This document shows, piece after piece, positions 6,495-9,872 of a DNA stretch of 9,872 nt; positions within the stretch are counted from its first letter, which is position 1; each line of letters starts with the position of its first letter. A model generated the notes under the pieces. It made no database searches, was not told where the DNA came from, and worked only from the letters and a program-made list of their open reading frames with translations. Location of the stretch: NCBI GenBank assembly GCA_002480735.1, contig DLCS01000256.1:1232-11103 (forward strand). Direction: 5' to 3'. The stretch comes from Bacillaceae bacterium UBA7792. GTDB taxonomy: Bacteria; Bacillota; Bacilli; Bacillales; Cytobacillaceae. The position numbers and the translations under genes are program-made.

Positions 6495-6541
6495 TTCATC
6501 ACAAAAATATTATACATAGAAGAAATTTGGAGGGAGAATGT

Positions 6542-7273
6542 ATGCCGGATATTGCATTACATAAATCAGGAACGGAATTTAGACGCGGCTCTCAAGCAGG
6601 TGTTAGCATTGCAATAGGTTATTTTCCCGTTGCACTGACATTTGGTTTGCTCGCGAAAACAACTGGGTTATCCATTGGGGAAACACTCCTAATGAGCTTG
6701 GTCGTGTATGCTGGTGCCGCCCAATATATTTCTTTAAGTCTATTAACCTTAGGAACAGGAGCATTTGAAATTGTCCTAACAACCTTTATCGTCAACATTC
6801 GTCATTTTCTCATGTCTGCTTCCCTAAATGAAAAAAGTGAACCGGATCATTCACTGACAAAGGCTGCTTATGCATTCGGAATTACAGACGAGACCTTTTC
6901 CGTTGCCGCAGTAAAGGAAGGAACGGTTTCAGCTGGCTATATGTTTGGCCTCAACCTAATCGCTTATTTAAGCTGGGGTGTCTTCTCTGGAATTGGTTAT
7001 GTCGTGGGTGCCAGCCTGCCGCAAACCCTTCAAGAAAGCATGTCCGTTGCCTTGTATGCAATGTTTGTTGGCCTGTTAGTGCCTTCAATGAAAAAAGGGT
7101 TAAAGGTAGTATTTTTAGCTTCTTTAGCAGCCGTTTTTAACACCATATTTACGCTGACAAATGTTTTATCTACCGGCTGGGCCATCGTCATCGCAACTTT
7201 GCTTTCAGCCGTTATCGTTGAGCTTATTGAGTTGATAAAGGGTAATAGGAGGGGGAATATGCATGACAAGTGA
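6542..7273 (+). CDS. azlC: AzlC family branched-chain amino acid permease
   Basis: This is the large membrane subunit of the AzlCD transporter, linked in B. subtilis to 4-azaleucine resistance and branched-chain amino acid export. It has 243 residues from the ATG at 6542. An in-frame TTG at 6527 is rejected because GGAGGGAG (6529-6536) is the ribosome site for 6542. Characteristic stretches are GYFPVALTFGLLAKTTGLS (26-44), LMSLVVYAGAAQYISL (50-65), TFIVNIRHFLMSASL (81-95, with the conserved Asn-Ile-Arg-His) and FGITDETF (112-119). Several membrane segments occupy most of the protein. Its end overlaps azlD by 11 bases. No azlB-type (Lrp family) repressor gene is present in the window. Confidence 0.95.
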   Translation: MPDIALHKSGTEFRRGSQAGVSIAIGYFPVALTFGLLAKTTGLSIGETLLMSLVVYAGAAQYISLSLLTLGTGAFEIVLTTFIVNIRHFLMSASLNEKSEPDHSLTKAAYAFGITDETFSVAAVKEGTVSAGYMFGLNLIAYLSWGVFSGIGYVVGASLPQTLQESMSVALYAMFVGLLVPSMKKGLKVVFLASLAAVFNTIFTLTNVLSTGWAIVIATLLSAVIVELIELIKGNRRGNMHDK

Positions 7274-7568
7274 AATGGTTTGGATGATTATTGGAATGGG
7301 GGTTGTCACCTATATCCCACGAATGCTCCCCTTTGTTCTATTCCGCGGCAAGGAGCTGCCTGAGTTTTTGCAGGGAATATTAAAAAATGTTCCCTATGCC
7401 ACATTAGGAGCACTTATTTTCCCAGGTATCTTTTTTATCCAGGAGGATATTTGGTATGGAGTTCTCGGAGCCGCTGCTGCTTTTCTCATCGCTTATCTCG
7501 GTGCGAACGTGATTGTTGTCGTCTTAGGTTCCATAGCTGTATTATCCCTATATTCTTTTATTTTTTAG
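7263..7568 (+). CDS. azlD: AzlD family small transporter subunit
   Basis: This is the small membrane partner of AzlC, 101 residues with about three to four hydrophobic helices (near 5-20, 44-60, 62-80, 82-101). The family pattern is visible in TYIPRMLPFVLF (16-27) followed by VPYATLGALIFPGI (43-56). The ATG lies inside the azlC 3' end, and AGGAGGGGG (7247-7255) precedes it by seven bases, so expression is coupled. Length is normal for the family. A hairpin terminator begins on its stop codon. Confidence 0.94.
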   Translation: MTSEMVWMIIGMGVVTYIPRMLPFVLFRGKELPEFLQGILKNVPYATLGALIFPGIFFIQEDIWYGVLGAAAAFLIAYLGANVIVVVLGSIAVLSLYSFIF

Positions 7569-7602
7569 CTGATTTCGATTAGGAATCAGCTAATTATTTT
7601 TT
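7565..7602 (+). terminator. Intrinsic terminator of azlCD
   Basis: TTAGCTGATT (7565-7574) pairs with AATCAGCTAA (7584-7593), and the helix can extend inward by a wobble and a C-G pair. The T-rich tail TTATTTTTT follows (7594-7602). The azlD stop codon TAG (7566-7568) forms part of the left arm. Confidence 0.88.
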
Positions 7603-7685
7603 GGAATGCTAATAATGGTTCTAATTATTTTTTTTATAACTAAAATGATATTAGATAGGTTGTACATAATACGAGGGGGAGTGGA

Positions 7686-8963
7686 ATGGCTAGAAAAATT
7701 GGTTTATACGGAATGATTGCATATTTTCTCTATGCTTTATTCTTTTACTGGTACTTGTTTTATTTTTCAAATACAAGCCTACCCTTTGAGTATGAAGGAA
7801 CGCAGGCTGATCCAGCTACATTCCTGAATGCCCGTGAGCTCATGCTTAGTGAAGAATATTCGAAAATCAGGAACTTATTATTTTTCTTGAGCACGCCGTT
7901 CGAGTGGCTGTTTTATTTGATCATACTGATCACTGGGTTATCTAATGCTTTCAAAAAATGGGCCGGACAATCCTCCAAATATAAAATGGTTCAAACGGCC
8001 ATTTATACGATTTGGCTATCTTTTTTTGCTTTTGTGGCCACCTTTCCACTTAGCTATATTAGCTATTCGTTATCAAAATCCTACAATATTTCGACGCAAT
8101 CCTTTCCTTCGTGGATGAAGGATGAATTAATTGATTTCTGGCTGAGCTTTGGGACGATGTTCATTATTGTGACAGTGGTCTATTGGTTGATGAAAAAGAG
8201 TAAAAAAAGATGGTGGCTGTATGCATGGGGCCTGTCTGTACCTTTTACATTATTTATTATGTTCTTGCAGCCCGTCGTCATCGACCCGCTTTATAATGAC
8301 TTTTATCCGTTGAAGGACAAGCAGCTGGAAGCGAAAATTTTAGAACTAGCCAGCAAGGCGAATATCCCTGCCGAGCATGTATTTGAAGTCAATATGGCGG
8401 AAAAGACCAATTCCTTAAATGCCTATGTGACTGGTATTGGTTCGAACTCTCGGATTGTTCTTTGGGATACGACTTTAAATCGGCTAAGTGACGATCAGAT
8501 TCTTTTTATCATGGCACATGAAATGGCTCATTACGTTGAGAAGCATCTCTATATTGGAATTGCCGGATATTTGCTGCTTTCCCTTGTTGGACTTTATATC
8601 ACCGCACGTTTGATGGAATGGATTGTGAATAAATGGGGAGAGGCTTTAAAAATCCCTGCCGTCAATGATATTCGTTCCTTTCCTCTGTTCCTAATGATTC
8701 TCTCGATGTTAATGTTTGCATCGAGTCCAATCTCGAACTTTGTTTCGCGATACCAGGAATCAAGGGCAGACCATTATGCGATTGAAATGACAAAAAATAC
8801 GGAGGCTGGGATTACTACTTTTCAAGAATTAAGCAGGGCTGGATTGAGCCAGGTGAACCCTCCTTTATTAGTAAAAATTTTTCGCTATGGACACCCAACA
8901 ATGCTAGAGCGCATTTCTACGATTGAGGAATATGAACTAAAGACAAGAAGTCAAAAGCAATGA
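7686..8963 (+). CDS. yhfN: Membrane-bound M48 family zinc metalloprotease (Ste24/YhfN type)
   Basis: This integral-membrane peptidase related to CaaX protease Ste24 has 425 residues, matching B. subtilis YhfN in length from memory. N-terminal membrane segments (about 8-27, 62-84, 103-127, 150-168, 178-198) form the Peptidase_M48_N part. The catalytic part has NSLNAYVTGIG (242-252), the zinc motif HEMAH (278-282: His278, catalytic Glu279, His282), two more hydrophobic segments (289-310, 331-349) and the third zinc ligand Glu358 in QESRADHYA (357-365). All catalytic residues are present, so it should be active. The ATG follows GAGGGGGAGTGG. It is a single-gene unit between two terminators. Its bacterial substrates are not known to me; it may act in membrane protein or peptide turnover. 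Confidence 0.94.
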   Translation: MARKIGLYGMIAYFLYALFFYWYLFYFSNTSLPFEYEGTQADPATFLNARELMLSEEYSKIRNLLFFLSTPFEWLFYLIILITGLSNAFKKWAGQSSKYKMVQTAIYTIWLSFFAFVATFPLSYISYSLSKSYNISTQSFPSWMKDELIDFWLSFGTMFIIVTVVYWLMKKSKKRWWLYAWGLSVPFTLFIMFLQPVVIDPLYNDFYPLKDKQLEAKILELASKANIPAEHVFEVNMAEKTNSLNAYVTGIGSNSRIVLWDTTLNRLSDDQILFIMAHEMAHYVEKHLYIGIAGYLLLSLVGLYITARLMEWIVNKWGEALKIPAVNDIRSFPLFLMILSMLMFASSPISNFVSRYQESRADHYAIEMTKNTEAGITTFQELSRAGLSQVNPPLLVKIFRYGHPTMLERISTIEEYELKTRSQKQ

Positions 8964-8966
8964 AAT

Positions 8967-9000
8967 ATCCCCGTCACAATGACGGGGATTCAAATTTTTT
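8967..9000. terminator. Shared terminator between yhfN-like and IDEAL-domain genes
   Basis: ATCCCCGTC (8967-8975) pairs perfectly with GACGGGGAT (8981-8989) around ACAAT. On the + strand the tail TCAAATTTTTT follows, giving a strong terminator four bases after the protease stop. On the minus strand the tail is ATTTCATTG, so it probably also ends the convergent small gene, less efficiently. Confidence 0.9.
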
Positions 9001-9029
9001 GGGGGTATAAAGTAGGATAATAGCTGAAA

Positions 9030-9266
9030 CTAAGTTCCAAATTTTTTGTTGAGCTCCCTATAGCTCCTTGAAAGCTTTAGAAAAGATCCTTCATCTTGTT
9101 CATCAATGGCTTTATCAATTCGTTTTAAGAGCTTTTCCTTTTCAGACTTTAATAATGCCTCTGATAATATCATATCGATGTATAAATTTAACACATAGGC
9201 TTCCTTTGCTCTTTTGCGATTCATTGCACCGGATTTCATTAATTCTGTATAAGAGTTTTCTTTCAT
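9030..9266 (-). CDS. Small IDEAL-domain protein
   Basis: The protein has 78 residues, is soluble and helical, and is rich in Lys and Glu. The C-terminal half IDKAIDEQDEGSFLKLS (50-66) with SYREL after it matches the IDEAL domain (PF08858). That short helical domain is found in Bacillales proteins and named for a conserved sequence; its molecular role is not known to me. A GTG three codons upstream (start 9275) is possible. The ATG at 9266 is preferred because AGAGGTGA lies six to seven bases before it and would itself overlap the GTG. The gene has its own promoter (9294-9322) and ends toward the shared terminator. Confidence 0.85.
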   Translation of the reverse strand: MKENSYTELMKSGAMNRKRAKEAYVLNLYIDMILSEALLKSEKEKLLKRIDKAIDEQDEGSFLKLSRSYRELNKKFGT

Positions 9267-9293
9267 CGAAATCACCTCTGATGCCTTTTTGAT

Positions 9294-9322
9294 ATTATAT
9301 TGGATTTTTAATGAACAATCAA
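9294..9322 (-). promoter_or_regulatory. Sigma-A type promoter of the IDEAL-domain gene
   Basis: On the minus strand TTGATT (complement of 9317-9322) and consensus TATAAT (complement of 9294-9299) are 17 bases apart, about 28 bases upstream of the ATG at 9266. Spacing and sequence fit a vegetative promoter. Confidence 0.75.
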
Positions 9323-9439
9323 CAGAATTTTTATAAAATTTAGAAAATAGTTCTCAGGTCTTGAAATTATGACTATTTTTCGAATAAATTACAAATTATA
9401 GCAAAAATGGAATATTAATTGATATGATGATTTTAACGG

Positions 9440-9510
9440 CTTTCCGAAAGAAGTCTTCCATCCTCAAGGAATGTGAAGGTGCGAATAGCATTAATGAGTA
9501 GGTGGGAGAT
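9440..9510 (+). other. Hairpin resembling an IS605-type right end / omega-RNA scaffold
   Basis: CTTT-CCG-AAAG (9440-9450) is a small hairpin. TCTTCCATCCTC (9454-9465) pairs with the segment 9496-9509 (GAG, a TA bulge, then GGTGGGAGA), giving 12 base pairs including two G-U. The roughly 30-base interior holds a smaller TGC/GCA hairpin. Large stem-loops of this kind mark the right ends of tnpB-bearing elements and form the scaffold of their guide RNA. The same frame reads a short peptide ending at TAG (9499-9501), possibly the tail of an older tnpB. Identification is by general resemblance only. Confidence 0.45.
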
Positions 9511-9695
9511 GAATTATCCAAGTTCATCAATGCCTATAAGAGTGCAAGTTCTCGATTGATCAAGAGAGACTTTCCGCATATCAGAAAAAAATTTGGAAAG
9601 AAATGTTTTGGTCAAGAAGTTTCTGCCTACTTACAACAGGCGGTGCTCCAATAGATAGCATCAAAAAATATATTGAAAATCAAGGTCAAAAATGA
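9508..9695 (+). pseudogene. tnpA: IS200/IS605-type Y1 transposase TnpA, C-terminal remnant with frameshift
   Basis: TnpA is the single-strand transposase that cuts and rejoins element ends through a tyrosine. Only the C-terminal portion is left. Frame 1 gives DELSKFINAYKSASSRLIKR and on to HIRKK (9508-9591). The frame then shifts by one, and WKEMFWSRSFCLLTTGGAP through KKYIENQGQK, with stop TGA 9693-9695, reads on in the other frame. Together they follow the usual family ending closely. The shift is explained by one lost A: with eight instead of seven As at 9585-9591 the text reads RKKIWKEMFW. The part carrying the His-x-His motif is absent; upstream sequence is a hairpin with an in-frame TAG at 9499. 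The gene is broken twice, by truncation and frameshift. Confidence 0.85.
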
Positions 9696-9706
9696 GGTGA
9701 TTTGAT

Positions 9707-9872
9707 ATGACCAAACAAAACAAAGCTTTCAAATTTCGATTGTTACCAAACAAAGAACAATCCGTATTATTAGCTAAGACATTTGGTTGTGTTCGCTTTG
9801 CCTACAATAAGATGTTAGCGGAACGCAAGGAAATTTTTGAAAAATTCAAAGAGGCTAGTTGTATAATCAAAT
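9707..9872 (+). CDS. tnpB: TnpB-type RNA-guided nuclease of an IS605/IS1341 element, N-terminal part
   Basis: TnpB is the RNA-guided endonuclease related to Cas12 that accompanies these elements. The first 55 codons are visible. The N terminus KAFKFRLLPNKEQSVLLAKT (6-25), then FGCVRFAYNKMLAERKEIFE (26-45), is the standard OrfB helix-turn-helix start. The ATG follows GAGGTGAT, which overlaps the tnpA stop; the gap is 11 bases, the usual tnpA-tnpB layout. After about residue 47 the text (EASCIIK) no longer resembles the relatives I recall, where an acidic/lysine stretch follows, so a nearby frameshift or divergence is possible. The RuvC catalytic residues lie outside the window, so activity cannot be judged. 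Confidence 0.82.
   Translation, partial: MTKQNKAFKFRLLPNKEQSVLLAKTFGCVRFAYNKMLAERKEIFEKFKEASCIIK

Larger units (their letters stand above)
9432..9872 (+). mobile_element. Decayed IS200/IS605-family element (tnpA remnant plus tnpB start)
   Basis: The stretch combines a hairpin resembling the end of an IS605/IS1341-type element (9440-9510), the last part of a Y1 transposase gene tnpA (9508-9695) and the beginning of tnpB (9707 to the window edge), all in one orientation. The tnpA N terminus is missing, so the element cannot move on its own. The left boundary is approximate; the A/T-rich bases 9323-9431 upstream hold nothing I recognise. The right end lies outside the window. Confidence 0.7.

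Noticed and set aside
6405..6541. Known riboswitch (guanidine, T-box or glycine type) upstream of azlC
   Set aside because: Repeated GTGA-containing units suggested a tandem hairpin aptamer. The helices of copy 1 are not preserved in copy 2 and none of the family core sequences is present, so it is kept only as an unexplained repeat.
9068..9292. Plus-strand frame opposite the IDEAL-domain gene
   Set aside because: It has no ribosome site and no domain, while the opposite strand has a promoter, ribosome site and IDEAL match.
9424..9501. Independent small ORF starting ATG at 9424
   Set aside because: It encodes about 25 residues with no ribosome site, running into the hairpin; more likely residue of an element end or an old tnpB tail.
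9440..9510. CRISPR repeat or standard transcription terminator
   Set aside because: There is a single copy with no spacer periodicity and no T-tract after the stem.

Overview
The window looks like the chromosome of a low-GC Gram-positive spore-former of the family Bacillaceae (Bacillus/Neobacillus-like). The evidence is the AT-rich spacers, the strong AGGAGG-type ribosome sites, the GTG and TTG alternative starts, the lipobox substrate-binding proteins, an IDEAL-domain protein, and a YhfN-type M48 protease downstream of an LcfB-like acyl-CoA ligase. From memory, lcfB (yhfL) and yhfN are near neighbours in Bacillus subtilis. If so, three transport modules (about 469-7568) sit between two genes of a conserved backbone.

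Layout. 1-396: C-terminal end of a fatty-acid:CoA ligase on the + strand, closed by a strong hairpin. 469-3119: a four-gene minus-strand operon. It begins with a small cysteine-containing protein related to the C_GCAxxG_C_C family, followed by modA, modB and modC for molybdate (or tungstate) import. 3120-3425: an AT-rich divergent control region with a near-consensus sigma-A promoter pointing right. 3426-6309: a three-gene plus-strand ABC importer (lipoprotein of the TrpX/ABC_sub_bind family, permease, ATPase), with an internal hairpin after the first gene. 6310-6541: a spacer holding a terminator-like hairpin and an imperfect 23-bp direct repeat in a local fold. 6542-7568: azlC and azlD, an overlapping pair for branched-chain amino acid export, ended by a terminator that begins on the azlD stop codon. 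7686-8963: a membrane zinc protease of the Ste24/YhfN type. 9030-9266: a small IDEAL-domain protein on the minus strand with its own promoter; it converges on the protease gene at a shared terminator. 9432-9872: a decayed IS200/IS605-type mobile element, made of a hairpin resembling an element end, a 5'-truncated and frameshifted tnpA, and the start of tnpB running off the window.

The first four modules appear to be independent. Molybdate import would feed molybdenum-cofactor enzymes encoded elsewhere. The TrpX-like importer has no visible T-box or other leader that would name its substrate. AzlCD handles hydrophobic amino acids.

I see no clearly new multi-gene system. The best leads are the cysteine protein heading the molybdate operon, the structured direct repeats before azlC, and the mosaic IS605 remnant. 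In that remnant an element-end-like hairpin abuts tnpA sequence, and a single lost A in a homopolymer explains the frameshift.
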